A DNA stretch of 64,000 nt from Albirhodobacter sp048262715 (GCA_048262715.1 JBLXEV010000007.1:186001-250000); one strand, 5' to 3'; numbered from the stretch's first letter, positions 42,319-51,524 are shown. Notes: generated by a model not told the origin, from the sequence alone. Made by a program: numbers and translations.

Positions 42319-43625
42319 AATTTCTTCCCTCTCTGGATCGTCACTCGTTTTTAAGCGGGCTGGCCGTGTTCGGTTTCGGTATTTTTGCGCTGGGGTTTGT
42401 GCCTTTGGTGCAGGGGGTGCCGCAGGAGGCTGCGGTGCAGGAGACCGGGGCGCAGACGGACGCACAGCTCGCGCCCGATCACGCCATGGGCGGTGATCAC
42501 GCCAAAATCCATGCAGAGCATATGGAACAGATCCGCGCGGGCGATGGCGAGAGCGCTGCCCCTGTAAGCCAAGCCGACTGGGGCGCGTTGTTGTTCATGG
42601 ATACCAACCTCTCCGCCAATCGCACCATGGCCTGCGCCACCTGCCATTCGCCGGAGGCCGCCTTTACCGATCCGCGCGAAACCCTCGCGGGCCGCGCCGT
42701 GTCACTGGGCGATGATGGCGCCAGCTTGGGCGACCGCAATACGCCCACGGCGGCCTATGCGCGCTTCTCGCCCGCCTTTGGCAAAAACGCGAAGGGCGAA
42801 TGGCGGGGCGGGCAGTTCCACGATGGCCGCGCCGCATCACTGGCCGATCAGGCAGGCGGCCCGCCGCTCAACCCGATCGAGATGGGGATGGCCTCCAAAG
42901 AAGCCGTTGCCGCGCGCCTCGCGGAAGACCCCGCGCACCGCGCCGCCTTGCAGAAATTTGCAGGGATCAGCGATCCGATGGCCGATCCAGAGGCGAGCTA
43001 TACGGCGATGACCAAGGCGATTGAGGCCTTCGAGCAGGGCGATAGCTTCGCGCCTTTCGACAGCAAATATGATCGCTACCTGCAAGGCAGCTACAAGCTG
43101 ACAGATGAGGAGGAACTGGGCCGCGTTCTGTTCTTCTCCAATCAGTTCACCAATTGCGCGCTGTGCCACAAGCTCAACGAGTTCGGCGGCGCGGCGAACG
43201 AGACCTTCACGGATTATCGCTTCCACAATATCGGGACGCCCGCCAATGCCGCTGCCCGCGCGCAAAATGGCGTCACGGCGCTGGACGAGGGTCTGGCGGC
43301 CACCACGGGCGATTCCGCTGATCGGGGCAAGTTCAAAACTCCGACCCTGCGCAATGTGGCCGTGACCGCGCCCTATATGCATAACGGCGTCTTCAATGAT
43401 CTGCGCACGGTGATCCTGTTCTACGACAAGTATAATTCCCGCAACCCGGCCCGGCAGATCAACCCAGAGACCGGTGCCAAATGGGCCGCGCCGGAATTTT
43501 CCGAGACTTTGGCGCTGACCGAGCTGGAGACCGGCCCCGGTCTGCAAGACATGCGGATCGACGCGCTGATCGCCTTCCTGAAAACCCTCACCGATGCGCG
43601 CTACGAGGCGCTTCTGGCCCCGTGA
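42315..43625 (+). CDS. di-haem cytochrome c peroxidase / MauG family
   Basis: A 436-residue exported protein with an N-terminal membrane anchor or uncleaved signal (FLSGLAVFGFGIFALGFVPL), a His/Asp-rich spacer, and two c-type haem sites: CATCH (Cys107-His111) and CALCH (Cys281-His285). WRGGQFHDGRAASLADQAGG and FKTPTLRNVAVTAPYMHNG are typical of bacterial cytochrome c peroxidases and MauG-like enzymes. It would reduce periplasmic hydrogen peroxide with electrons from cytochrome c, or oxidise a protein partner. The ATG at 42315 overlaps the DUF2937 stop. The His-rich spacer (HAMGGDHAKIHAEHME) is unusual and might bind metal. Confidence 0.9.
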   Translation: MKFLPSLDRHSFLSGLAVFGFGIFALGFVPLVQGVPQEAAVQETGAQTDAQLAPDHAMGGDHAKIHAEHMEQIRAGDGESAAPVSQADWGALLFMDTNLSANRTMACATCHSPEAAFTDPRETLAGRAVSLGDDGASLGDRNTPTAAYARFSPAFGKNAKGEWRGGQFHDGRAASLADQAGGPPLNPIEMGMASKEAVAARLAEDPAHRAALQKFAGISDPMADPEASYTAMTKAIEAFEQGDSFAPFDSKYDRYLQGSYKLTDEEELGRVLFFSNQFTNCALCHKLNEFGGAANETFTDYRFHNIGTPANAAARAQNGVTALDEGLAATTGDSADRGKFKTPTLRNVAVTAPYMHNGVFNDLRTVILFYDKYNSRNPARQINPETGAKWAAPEFSETLALTELETGPGLQDMRIDALIAFLKTLTDARYEALLAP

Positions 43626-43628
43626 GGA

Positions 43629-43772
43629 GGGGGGCGCTGCCCCCCAAGCGTTTGCGGCGCAAACGCTCCCCCCGGGATATTTAGAGCAACCAGAAACAAT
43701 AAACCGCGCATCTCTTTCTGGTTGCCTTAAATATCCCGGGGGAGTCCCGAAAGGGACGGGGGCAGCGCCCCC
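43629..43772. repeat. composite five-stem repeat element, copy 2
   Basis: Stems in order: GGGGGGCGCTGCCCCCC (43629-43645); GCGTTTGC-GGC-GCAAACGC (43648-43666); a long inverted repeat with GGGATATTTA and GCAACCAGAAA arms (43669-43696 with 43715-43742, two mismatches); GTCCC-GAAA-GGGAC (43744-43757); and GGGGGCAGCGCCCCC (43758-43772), which is the exact reverse complement of the core of the first stem. It starts 3 nt after the peroxidase stop and ends 92 nt before lolC, and parallels the element at 29429. Confidence 0.88.
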
Positions 43773-43864
43773 TTCACGCCGCCCCTTCAGCTTCGTGACC
43801 GCGCATCGCTTGACCTTTCCCCCGCCGCCCTACAGTTTGCGGCAAACAATCAGCAGGTAGACCC

Positions 43865-45148
43865 ATGGCGGGCCAGACATCCCCCTTCTCGCGTTTCGAA
43901 TTTCTCATCGCTTGGCGCTACCTACGCGCGCGCAGATCCGAGGGCGGGGTCTCGGTGATGACATGGATCTCGTTGATCGGGATCACCTTGGGCGTCGCGG
44001 CGCTGATCGTCACGCTGGCCGTGCGCGCGGGGTTCCGCGCGGAGTTCGTCGATACGATCCTTGGCTCGAATGCGCATATCACCATCTATAAGGCGATGGA
44101 GACGGATGAGAATGGCCGTACGGACCGTCAGATCAGAGATTACGTAGAGCGCGCCGAGAAAATCCGCGACGTCAAAGGGGTAACCCGCGCAGCTCCCTTG
44201 GTGCGCGGTCAGGTGATGGCGAATAAGGGCGATTATTCGGGCGTGGCGCAGGTGTTCGGTATCGCGCCTGAGGATCTCGCAACGATCCCGCGCGTGGCCA
44301 ACCCTGAAACCGCGCAGGGCGATATTGCGCGCTTCCCCGAGGGTATCGCGATGGGCTCAGGCCTTGCGCGGGATCTGGGGGTGAGCGTGGGCGATAAGGT
44401 CAAGCTGATCTCGCCCAATGGCGCGAAGACGGCCTTTGGCACCAGCCCGCGCGTCAATGCTTATGAGGTCACTTATATCTTCACTGCCGGACGCTGGGAT
44501 ATCGACCGCACGCGGATCTACATGCCCTTCACCGAGGCGCAGGCCTTCTTCAACCGCGAAGGCGCGGCGGATGAGATCGAGATCTTCGTCACCGATCCCG
44601 AGCGTGTGGACGATCTGGCCCCCGCGCTGTTCGAGACTGGCCCTGCGACGCTTGTCTGGACATGGCGCGACGAATCCGGTGCTTTCCTGCGGGCGCTGAC
44701 GATCGAGGATAACGTGATGTTCGTGATCCTCTCGATCCTTGTTTTGATCGCGACGATGAACATCACCTCTGGCCTGATCATGCTGGTAAAAAATAAAGGC
44801 CGCGATATTGGCATCTTGCGCACGATGGGGCTGACGGAAGGCTCGATCTTGCGGGTGTTCTTCCTGTGTGGCGCGTTCACGGGGATCATCGGCACGTTGA
44901 TGGGCCTCGTTCTGGGCTGCTTGTTTGCGACCTATATCGACCAAGCCATGGCCTTCGTGAACTGGCTCAACGGGGCCGATGTCTGGGATCCGTCGATCCG
45001 CGGGATCTATGAATTGCCCGCCGAATTGCGGCTGCCCGATGTGGCGCGCTCGGTTGCGCTCTCGCTGGGTCTGTCGTTCATCGTCACCATCTTCCCCGCG
45101 CGCCGCGCCGCACGGATGAACCCTGTCGAGGCGCTGCGCTATGAATGA
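43865..45148 (+). CDS. lolC: lipoprotein-releasing ABC transporter permease LolC/E
   Basis: A 427-residue inner-membrane protein with one N-terminal helix, a large periplasmic domain (about residues 50-270) and three C-terminal helices in FtsX form. Conserved stretches are FLIAWRYLRARRSEGGVSVM and VKNKGRDIGILRTMGLTEGS. With LolD it extracts outer-membrane lipoproteins and hands them to LolA. A single LolC/E-type protein, probably a homodimer (LolF-like), is typical of alphaproteobacteria. The end overlaps lolD by 8 nt. Confidence 0.94.
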   Translation: MAGQTSPFSRFEFLIAWRYLRARRSEGGVSVMTWISLIGITLGVAALIVTLAVRAGFRAEFVDTILGSNAHITIYKAMETDENGRTDRQIRDYVERAEKIRDVKGVTRAAPLVRGQVMANKGDYSGVAQVFGIAPEDLATIPRVANPETAQGDIARFPEGIAMGSGLARDLGVSVGDKVKLISPNGAKTAFGTSPRVNAYEVTYIFTAGRWDIDRTRIYMPFTEAQAFFNREGAADEIEIFVTDPERVDDLAPALFETGPATLVWTWRDESGAFLRALTIEDNVMFVILSILVLIATMNITSGLIMLVKNKGRDIGILRTMGLTEGSILRVFFLCGAFTGIIGTLMGLVLGCLFATYIDQAMAFVNWLNGADVWDPSIRGIYELPAELRLPDVARSVALSLGLSFIVTIFPARRAARMNPVEALRYE

Positions 45149-45812
45149 CACATTGGTCCTGAACGGAATTTCCAAGAGCTATAACCACGGCAAACCGAGC
45201 GAGATTTCGGTGCTGCGCGATGTGTCCTTGCAGATCAAGGCAGGCGAGGTCGTGGCCCTCGTCGCGCCCTCGGGGGCGGGGAAATCGACGCTGCTGCATA
45301 TCGCGGGGCTGCTCGATACGCCCGACAGCGGCGAGGTGGTGTTGAACGGCCAGACTATGGGGCGCGCTGACAAGCCCCGCACCAAGGCGCGGCGTCAGGA
45401 TGTGGGGTTCATCTACCAGTTCCACCACCTGCTGCCCGAGTTCACCGCGCTGGAAAATATCGTGCTGCCGCAGTTGGCCAATGGCGTTGCACAGAGCACG
45501 GCAGAGGCGCGGGCACGGGATCTTCTGGAGCGCGTCGGGCTGGGAGCACGGGCCAAGCACCGCCCGTCCGAGCTTTCGGGCGGGGAGGCGCAGCGGGTGG
45601 CCTTCTGCCGCGCGATGGCGAACAAACCGACGCTGCTTTTGGCCGATGAGCCGACGGGGAACCTCGATCCGAAAACCTCCGATCAGGTGTTCGGCGTGCT
45701 GATGGACATCGTGCGCGAAACGGGCCTTTCGGCGCTGATTGCCACGCATAACCTAGAGCTGGCCGACCGCATGGACCGCGTGCTGCGACTGGAGGCGGGG
45801 CGGCTGGTGTGA
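45141..45812 (+). CDS. lolD: lipoprotein-releasing ABC transporter ATPase
   Basis: A 223-residue ABC ATPase: Walker A APSGAGKST, signature ELSGGEAQRVAFCRAM, Walker B LLLADEPTGNLDP and the switch His in LIATHNLELAD. The family marker FIYQFHHLLPEFTALENI is present. It powers lipoprotein release with the permease encoded directly upstream. It converges on an AT-rich orphan gene after 28 nt with no obvious terminator hairpin between them. Confidence 0.95.
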   Translation: MNDTLVLNGISKSYNHGKPSEISVLRDVSLQIKAGEVVALVAPSGAGKSTLLHIAGLLDTPDSGEVVLNGQTMGRADKPRTKARRQDVGFIYQFHHLLPEFTALENIVLPQLANGVAQSTAEARARDLLERVGLGARAKHRPSELSGGEAQRVAFCRAMANKPTLLLADEPTGNLDPKTSDQVFGVLMDIVRETGLSALIATHNLELADRMDRVLRLEAGRLV

Positions 45813-45840
45813 GGGGGCAGCAAGAGCTCAATGTGTAAAT

Positions 45841-46515
45841 CTAACTAAGGCATTTCTCGCAGATGATTCCCGCCTTGGGGCTTTTCCACACGCCAAATTT
45901 CATTCTCTCAGTAGATCCATCCGATCGTTGCCACTGGATGACCACGTTCAGGGAGCCCTTTTCCCGTAGTTTGGACCTCTCAAAGTCGTAGTCGATGGAT
46001 AGCTTATCAGATCTTGAAAGTAGGGCGATGTCCGCAATTTGTTCGTTGTCTGGATAGTATACTTGGACGTCTGTCACTTGGTTTCCAAGGTTATGTAAGC
46101 TAAGCTTAATATTTGGTGAAACCGATCCATCTACCCAACCAAAATTGTTCTGTTCAGAGAAACTGAATATTGGATCTAGCAGTCGACGCCGTGCATCTGC
46201 TTCCGCGTTTCCTATCGCAACTAGCTCCCGCTGTGCATCAACGGAGTGCTTCAGTTCTTCTGCTTGAAGCTGAAGAGCGCGAACGCTGTGTTGCAGCTCT
46301 TCCCCTTGTTGCAAAAAACCAAGAACAAGCCAAAAAATGGCTAAGGGACCAAAAGCCCCCGCCAAGAAATCACCAAGCTCATTGAAGTGGAACGGCGCGA
46401 GCGTCATCCAACCCATATATGCGAAGGCGGGGAGCGCACCGAATAGGGCGATAAGATATATCGCGGTGGCCTTGAGCCCAAACACTTTTAAATTGTTAGG
46501 GCGTTTGGCTTCCAT
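45841..46515 (-). CDS. AT-rich orphan membrane protein with coiled coil
   Basis: A 224-residue protein with two N-terminal membrane segments (KATAIYLIALFGALPAFAYM; FLAGAFGPLAIFWLVLGFLQ), a coiled coil from about residue 70 (QQGEELQHSVRALQLQAEEL) and a beta-rich C-terminal domain ending in CEKCLS. Related proteins with a GDFLAG-QQGEEL core occur sporadically in proteobacterial accessory regions, function unknown (from memory). Its DNA is markedly AT-richer than its neighbours and uses rarer codons, pointing to transfer. The ATG shares a base with the parE stop (TGATG), so it may be translated from the parE message. Confidence 0.72.
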   Translation of the reverse strand: MEAKRPNNLKVFGLKATAIYLIALFGALPAFAYMGWMTLAPFHFNELGDFLAGAFGPLAIFWLVLGFLQQGEELQHSVRALQLQAEELKHSVDAQRELVAIGNAEADARRRLLDPIFSFSEQNNFGWVDGSVSPNIKLSLHNLGNQVTDVQVYYPDNEQIADIALLSRSDKLSIDYDFERSKLREKGSLNVVIQWQRSDGSTERMKFGVWKSPKAGIICEKCLS

Positions 46516-48470
46516 CACACATCCAGTTCCTCAACGAACTGCGCGTTCTCGGTGATATACTGGAACCGCAGTTCGGGTTTTTTGCCCATCAACCGCTCCA
46601 CCAGATCGCCCGTCTGGCCCGGTGTGTCCTCTTCCACGGTGACGCGGATGAGTTTGCGGGTGGTGGGGTCCATAGTGGTTTCTTTCAGGTCTTTCGCGTC
46701 CATCTCGCCCAAGCCCTTGAACCGCTGCACGTCGATTTTGCCTTTGCCGCCGAGGCCTTTTTCCAGCCAGTGATCCTTCTCCGCATCATCCGACACATAG
46801 AGGCGTTTCGCGCCTTGGGTCAGACGGTAGAGCGGCGGGCAGGCGAGATAGAGGTGGCCTTGATCGATTAGCGGGCGCATCTGGGTGAAGAAGAAGGTCA
46901 TCAAGAGCGAGGCGATATGCGCGCCGTCGACATCCGCGTCGGTCATGATGATGATTTTGTCGTAGCGCAGATCTTCCACGTTGAACCGCGTGCCCATCCC
47001 CACGCCGAGCGCTTCGCAGAGATCGGAGATCTCTTGGTTCGAGCCGAGCTTGTTGGAGGCCGCCCCTAGCACGTTGAGGATTTTACCCTTCAGCGGCAGA
47101 AGCGCTTGGAGCTCGCGCGAGCGAGCGCCTTTGGCGGAGCCACCTGCCGAGTCACCCTCGACGATGAACAGTTCCGTGCCTGAACGGTTCTTGGCGGAGC
47201 AATCGGTGAGCTTGCCCGGCAGGCGCAGCTTTTTCGTTGCGGTCTTGCGCTGGGTTTCTTTCTCCTGACGGCGCTTGAGGCGCTCTTCCGCGCGTAGCAC
47301 GAGGAAATCGAGGATCGCGCCTGCGGATTTGGTGTCATTCGCGAGCCAGTTATCGAAGTGATCCTTCACCGCGCTCTCGACCCATTTCTGCGCCTCTTCG
47401 GTGGACAGACGGTCCTTTGTCTGGCCAACGAAGGAGGGTTCGCGGATGAAGATCGAGATCAGCGCGCAGCCGCCCGTGAGCATATCCTCGCGGGTGATCA
47501 GGCTGGCCTTTTTGTTATTCGCCAGCTCGCCGTAAGCCTTCACGCCCTTGAGCATCGCCGCCCAGAAGCCGCTCTCATGGGTGCCGCCCTCCGGCGTGGG
47601 GACGGTGTTACAATAGGATTGGATGAAACCGTCGCGCGCAGGCGTCCAGTTGATCGCCCATTCCACCGATCCGGGCACGCCGAATTTCTCCTCGAACGAG
47701 ACTTTGCCCGCGAAGGGGCGCTCGGCATAGGTCATATTGCCGGTCATCGTGAGGTTGAGGAAATCGGCCAAGCCGTTGGGGAAATGGAAGGTGGCCTCGG
47801 TGGGCGTTTCGCCATCGTCGATTTCGGATTTCCAGCGGATTTCAACGCCGGAGAACAGATAGGCCTTTGATTGCGTCAGCTTGAACAGCCGCGCAGGTTT
47901 GAGTTTGAGCGCGCCGAAGATTTCCGGATCGGGGTGGAAGGTGATCGTGGTGCCGCGACGGTTCGGGGCGGCGCCGAGTTTCTCAACCGGGCCGAGCGGG
48001 GTGCCGCGCGAGAAGCGCTGCTCGTAGAGTTCTTTGTTGCGCGCGACCTGCACGATCATGGAATCGGAGAGCGCGTTTACGACGGAGGAGCCGACCCCGT
48101 TGAGGCCGCCGGAGGTCGAATAGGCTTTGTTCGAGAATTTGCCGCCAGCGTGCAGGGTGCATAAGATGACTTCGAGCGCCGATTTGCCGGGGAATTTCGG
48201 ATGCGGATCGACAGGGATGCCGCGCCCGTTATCGCGCACGAGAACCGATCCATCGGCCAGCATTTCCACCTCGATACGTGTCGCATGGCCCGCCACGGCC
48301 TCATCCATCGAGTTATCGAGAATCTCGGCGACCATGTGATGCAGCGCGCGTTCATCAGTGCCGCCGATATACATGCCCGGACGTTTGCGGACGGGCTCAA
48401 GCCCTTCCAAAACCTCAATAGAGGAGGCGTCATAGCTCTGTTCTTGTTGCGTCAAAAGATCGTCGGCCAT
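46515..48470 (-). CDS. parE: DNA topoisomerase IV subunit B
   Basis: A 651-residue type IIA topoisomerase subunit that hydrolyses ATP to drive chromosome decatenation with ParC. The GHKL ATPase motif is AEILDNSMDEAVAGHATRIE, with the glycine loop VGSSVVNALSDSM. The TOPRIM domain has VEGDSAGGSAKGARSR and MTDADVDGAHIASLL. ParE rather than GyrB is favoured by length and the C-terminal LRFQYITENAQFVEELDV. The ATG at 48470 gives MADDLLTQQEQSYDASSIEV; an upstream in-frame start is unsupported. The orphan gene is attached directly downstream. Confidence 0.95.
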   Translation of the reverse strand: MADDLLTQQEQSYDASSIEVLEGLEPVRKRPGMYIGGTDERALHHMVAEILDNSMDEAVAGHATRIEVEMLADGSVLVRDNGRGIPVDPHPKFPGKSALEVILCTLHAGGKFSNKAYSTSGGLNGVGSSVVNALSDSMIVQVARNKELYEQRFSRGTPLGPVEKLGAAPNRRGTTITFHPDPEIFGALKLKPARLFKLTQSKAYLFSGVEIRWKSEIDDGETPTEATFHFPNGLADFLNLTMTGNMTYAERPFAGKVSFEEKFGVPGSVEWAINWTPARDGFIQSYCNTVPTPEGGTHESGFWAAMLKGVKAYGELANNKKASLITREDMLTGGCALISIFIREPSFVGQTKDRLSTEEAQKWVESAVKDHFDNWLANDTKSAGAILDFLVLRAEERLKRRQEKETQRKTATKKLRLPGKLTDCSAKNRSGTELFIVEGDSAGGSAKGARSRELQALLPLKGKILNVLGAASNKLGSNQEISDLCEALGVGMGTRFNVEDLRYDKIIIMTDADVDGAHIASLLMTFFFTQMRPLIDQGHLYLACPPLYRLTQGAKRLYVSDDAEKDHWLEKGLGGKGKIDVQRFKGLGEMDAKDLKETTMDPTTRKLIRVTVEEDTPGQTGDLVERLMGKKPELRFQYITENAQFVEELDV

Positions 48471-48634
48471 GCTGCTCGCCCTTCTAAAATCTTGTGGGTC
48501 TGGTTTCTGTGGATACCGCAGGTAGGGGCAGGGGGGCAAGCGGTAGCGCGGCGTTTGCGGGAATGCGCCCTCCTGCTGTGGTGCGGCGAGCGGGCAGATG
48601 CGCGATTGCGCGCCCGTTTGCCTGCGGTTCAGGC

Positions 48635-49999
48635 TTACGTGCTGGCGTCAGCCCCCAGCGCGCCGTGCAGCCGCCAGAACCGGAGCATCAGCGCGATCCC
48701 CGCGACGGTGAGGCCCACAACAAGTCCGAACCAGATGCCTGGACCGCCGAAGCCCAGCGTGAAGGCAAGGATATAGCTCGCGGGCATCCCGATCAGCCAA
48801 TAGCTGATTGCGGCGATCCACATCGGAATATTGGTATCTTCCATCCCGCGCAGCAGCCCCAAGGCGAGCGCCTGCATCGCATCGGTGACTTGGAAGAGGG
48901 CCGCCACGGCGAGCAGCGTTGCCCCAAATGCGATGATGCGCGGGGCGTCCGGGTTGCTAGTTTCCAAGAACAGCGCGATCAGCGGCTCGGCGAAGATCAG
49001 GAACATCGCCACCATGATTACCGCGAACAGGCCCGACAGCGCGATGGCCGCGATTGCGGCGCGGCCCATTGCCGCCTGATCACGGCGGCCATGGGCGCGG
49101 CCCACACGGACGGTGGCCGCATTCGAGAGGCCGAGATGCACCATGAAGGCCATCGCAGTGATTTCCAGCGCGATCCCATGCGCCGCGAGCTCCAAGGTGC
49201 CGATCCAGCCCATCATCAGCGCCGAGGCTTGGAACAGCCCGCCCTCGGCCAGCCCCGTGAGGCCGATCGGGACGCCGTGCTTGAACACGGTGGCGAAGGC
49301 GGGCCAGTCCGGCCGCCAGAACCTCTGGAACAGGCGCACATGGCGCAATTCGGGCAGCCAGCCCGCGTAGAGCGCCAGCCCGAGTGCGGTGAGGCTCTGG
49401 GTCAGGAGCGAGGCATAGGCCGCGCCGCGCACGCCCAGTTCGGGCGCGCCCCAATTGCCGAAGATGAAGGCGTAATTGACGAGGGCGTTGAACACCACGC
49501 CACCCAGCGTGACCCAGAGCACGATCTGGGTGCGCTCATTGGCCGCAAGATAGGATTTGAGCACCATCACCACCAATGCGGGGATCATCCCGATCCCTGC
49601 GATCCGCAGGTAATCCTGTGCGATTGCGGCGATGTTCGGATCCTGTCCGAGCGCGATGAGCAGCGGGGCGGAGGCGAAGAACAGCGGGTAAACAAGCGTG
49701 CCGTAGAGCAGCGAGAGCCAGAGCGCCATCCGCGCCGAGCGCCGCATCTCGGTATCATCCCCGCGCCCCAGCGCGGCGGAAATCGAGCCCATCACGGCGA
49801 TCCCGAAGCCCGAGCCGAGAATGAAGACGGAGAAGAACAGCGATGCGCCAAGGACGACCGCCGCAAGCTCTGCCACGCCATACCAGCCCAGCATCACCGT
49901 ATCGGTGACATGCAGGCTCATCTGCGCAAGATGGCTGCCGACGAGCGGAAGCCCAAGGACAAGGGTGCGTTTGATATGGTGGGGCAATGACTCGTTCAT
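48635..49999 (-). CDS. MATE family multidrug exporter
   Basis: A 454-residue protein with 12 predicted helices and the NorM-type MATE pattern: LPLVGSHLAQMSLHVTDTVM near the start, then QDYLRIAGIGMIPALVVMVL and LAEGGLFQASALMMGWIGTL. These sodium- or proton-coupled antiporters expel cationic drugs and metabolites. The gene stands alone on the minus strand upstream of parE with a 164-nt gap, and is divergent from the glutathione transferase gene. Confidence 0.92.
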   Translation of the reverse strand: MNESLPHHIKRTLVLGLPLVGSHLAQMSLHVTDTVMLGWYGVAELAAVVLGASLFFSVFILGSGFGIAVMGSISAALGRGDDTEMRRSARMALWLSLLYGTLVYPLFFASAPLLIALGQDPNIAAIAQDYLRIAGIGMIPALVVMVLKSYLAANERTQIVLWVTLGGVVFNALVNYAFIFGNWGAPELGVRGAAYASLLTQSLTALGLALYAGWLPELRHVRLFQRFWRPDWPAFATVFKHGVPIGLTGLAEGGLFQASALMMGWIGTLELAAHGIALEITAMAFMVHLGLSNAATVRVGRAHGRRDQAAMGRAAIAAIALSGLFAVIMVAMFLIFAEPLIALFLETSNPDAPRIIAFGATLLAVAALFQVTDAMQALALGLLRGMEDTNIPMWIAAISYWLIGMPASYILAFTLGFGGPGIWFGLVVGLTVAGIALMLRFWRLHGALGADAST

Positions 50000-50247
50000 C
50001 CATCTGATCTATCGGGCGATCTATGGGCGGGCAAGCGGCATCACGTGATCTTGGGCCGCACGAAAGCACAGGCCGTGGTTCACCATTGCGCATTGTCAGG
50101 CGGGCTTTGTAGGGCAGACGGGAATTCTTAGCGATCAAGGGCCTCCCTTCTCGTGTCGCCCTTTTCTTTTGGGCGGCGGAGGGGCAGTCTGTCGCAATCG
50201 CGAAAGGCACCGCCGATCATCATCAGGGCCGCTATCAGGAGAGACTT

Positions 50248-50916
50248 ATGAAGCTTTACGGAGTTGTCAGCTCGCGCGCCTCGCGCAACGTCTGGTTGGC
50301 CAATGAGTTGGGGCTCGCGTTGGAGCGGATCCCCGTCATTCAGGCCTATCGGTTGGAGGAACAGGGCCTTGATCCGCGCAGCGATGATGCCCCGCTCAAC
50401 ACGCTCTCGCCGGAGTTTCTAGCGCTGTCGCCTGCGGGGATGGTGCCTTTGCTGGTGGATGGGGATCTGGCGCTTTTCGAGAGTTTTGCGATCAACCACT
50501 ACCTTGCGGAGAAATCCGGCGGGGAGCTCGCGCCGCAAGATGCGCAAGAGCGGGCACAGATCGAACAATGGGGGCTCTACGGCACCTCCGCGATTGAGCC
50601 GCTGGCCTTGGACATCATGTGGACCTATGTGAAAGGCCGCGCGCAGAGCGAGGCGGGCATGGCCGAGTTGGAGCGATTGCGCGCGGCATTGCTGCGGCCC
50701 ATGGCGGTGCTGGAGGCGCATCTGGTGCGCAAAGGGGTGATGGTCGGGGACCGGTTCACGGTGGCCGATATCAATATGGCGGAGGTGCTGCGCTACGCGG
50801 CGTTTGACGCGCCGCTGATGGCGCGGTTCGGGGCGGTGGCGGCATGGTTGGAGCGTTGCCACGCGCGGCCCGCGTTCAAGATGATGATGGCTTCGCGCGC
50901 TGCCGAGACCCTGTGA
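50248..50916 (+). CDS. glutathione S-transferase family protein
   Basis: A 222-residue cytosolic transferase. The N-terminal thioredoxin-like domain begins MKLYGVVSSRASRNVWLANE, with a Ser-rich active-site loop rather than a Cys. The glutathione-contact segment is LSPAGMVPLLVDGDLALFES, containing the cis-Pro and the acidic/Ser pair. The C-terminal helical domain has VGDRFTVADINMAEVLRYA, the conserved N-capping box. It conjugates or isomerises electrophiles; the substrate is unknown. Divergent from the MATE gene and followed by a hairpin terminator, so it is a single-gene unit. Confidence 0.9.
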   Translation: MKLYGVVSSRASRNVWLANELGLALERIPVIQAYRLEEQGLDPRSDDAPLNTLSPEFLALSPAGMVPLLVDGDLALFESFAINHYLAEKSGGELAPQDAQERAQIEQWGLYGTSAIEPLALDIMWTYVKGRAQSEAGMAELERLRAALLRPMAVLEAHLVRKGVMVGDRFTVADINMAEVLRYAAFDAPLMARFGAVAAWLERCHARPAFKMMMASRAAETL

Positions 50917-50936
50917 GAGCGCAAGCGTGAGACGGA

Positions 50937-50962
50937 AACGGGGCCGCTTAACTGGCCCCGTT
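50937..50962 (+). terminator. terminator of the glutathione transferase gene
   Basis: AACGGGGCC (50937-50945) pairs with GGCCCCGTT (50954-50962) across an 8-nt loop, 20 nt after the stop. The T-run is poor (TTGTCG), but the hairpin is perfect and lies between convergent genes. Confidence 0.7.
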
Positions 50963-51005
50963 GTCGCGTCGTCGGTCTGGCGAGTGTGTCGTCAAGCGCA
51001 GACGG

Positions 51006-51419
51006 TCATTTGCCCTCTTGCGCCTTCAAGATCCGGTCGGCTTTCTTGCGCACCAACACGGCCCGCAGATCATGCATCGCCAGCAGGAGATCATCCGTGA
51101 CCGCGTCGAGCTGCGCGTCGGTGGCTTTGGATTGGATCCATTGGGTCGTCGTGTTCAGATAATCTACTGCGCGGTGGATGTCGTCGATATCGCGCCGCGC
51201 CAGCAGGGCGATCCGTGCTTCCATCCAGCGCTTGATCTCGGCCATGTCCTCCGGCGTCAGCGCATAGTCGCCCTGCGATTTGATCTCGCCATTCTTGATA
51301 TTGACGACCGCGATCTGATCCATCTCGATCCGGCGCTGCCGGTTCTCGCTGTCCACGCGAAACACGTTCGCACCATTGTCGCGCACTCGGAAATAATATT
51401 CCGGCAGATCACCCGCCAT
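51006..51419 (-). CDS. conserved hypothetical protein
   Basis: A 137-residue soluble protein without a recognised domain. The N-terminal part is beta-like (EYYFRVRDNGANVFRVDSEN, IAVVNIKNGEI) and the rest helical with many charged residues (PEDMAEIKRWMEARIALLAR). No membrane segment, metal motif or catalytic pattern is visible. Codon use matches the neighbourhood, so it is probably a resident gene. It lies between convergent gst and upstream aspC on the same strand, about 100 nt after the aspC stop. Confidence 0.65.
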   Translation of the reverse strand: MAGDLPEYYFRVRDNGANVFRVDSENRQRRIEMDQIAVVNIKNGEIKSQGDYALTPEDMAEIKRWMEARIALLARRDIDDIHRAVDYLNTTTQWIQSKATDAQLDAVTDDLLLAMHDLRAVLVRKKADRILKAQEGK

Positions 51420-51524
51420 TCACTCGCCCCTAACTCTCACAGTGTCGCGGTTGCGACCGCAGATCGCCCGATAGGGCTGCTGATCTGCGGTCGCCTCTTC
51501 TGCATTTTTCTTAACGCTGAGCGG

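Noticed and set aside
48494..49990. Plus-strand frame of about 500 codons opposite the MATE gene
   Set aside because: His/Gln/Arg-rich shadow translation with no domain; the MATE protein on the minus strand is clear.
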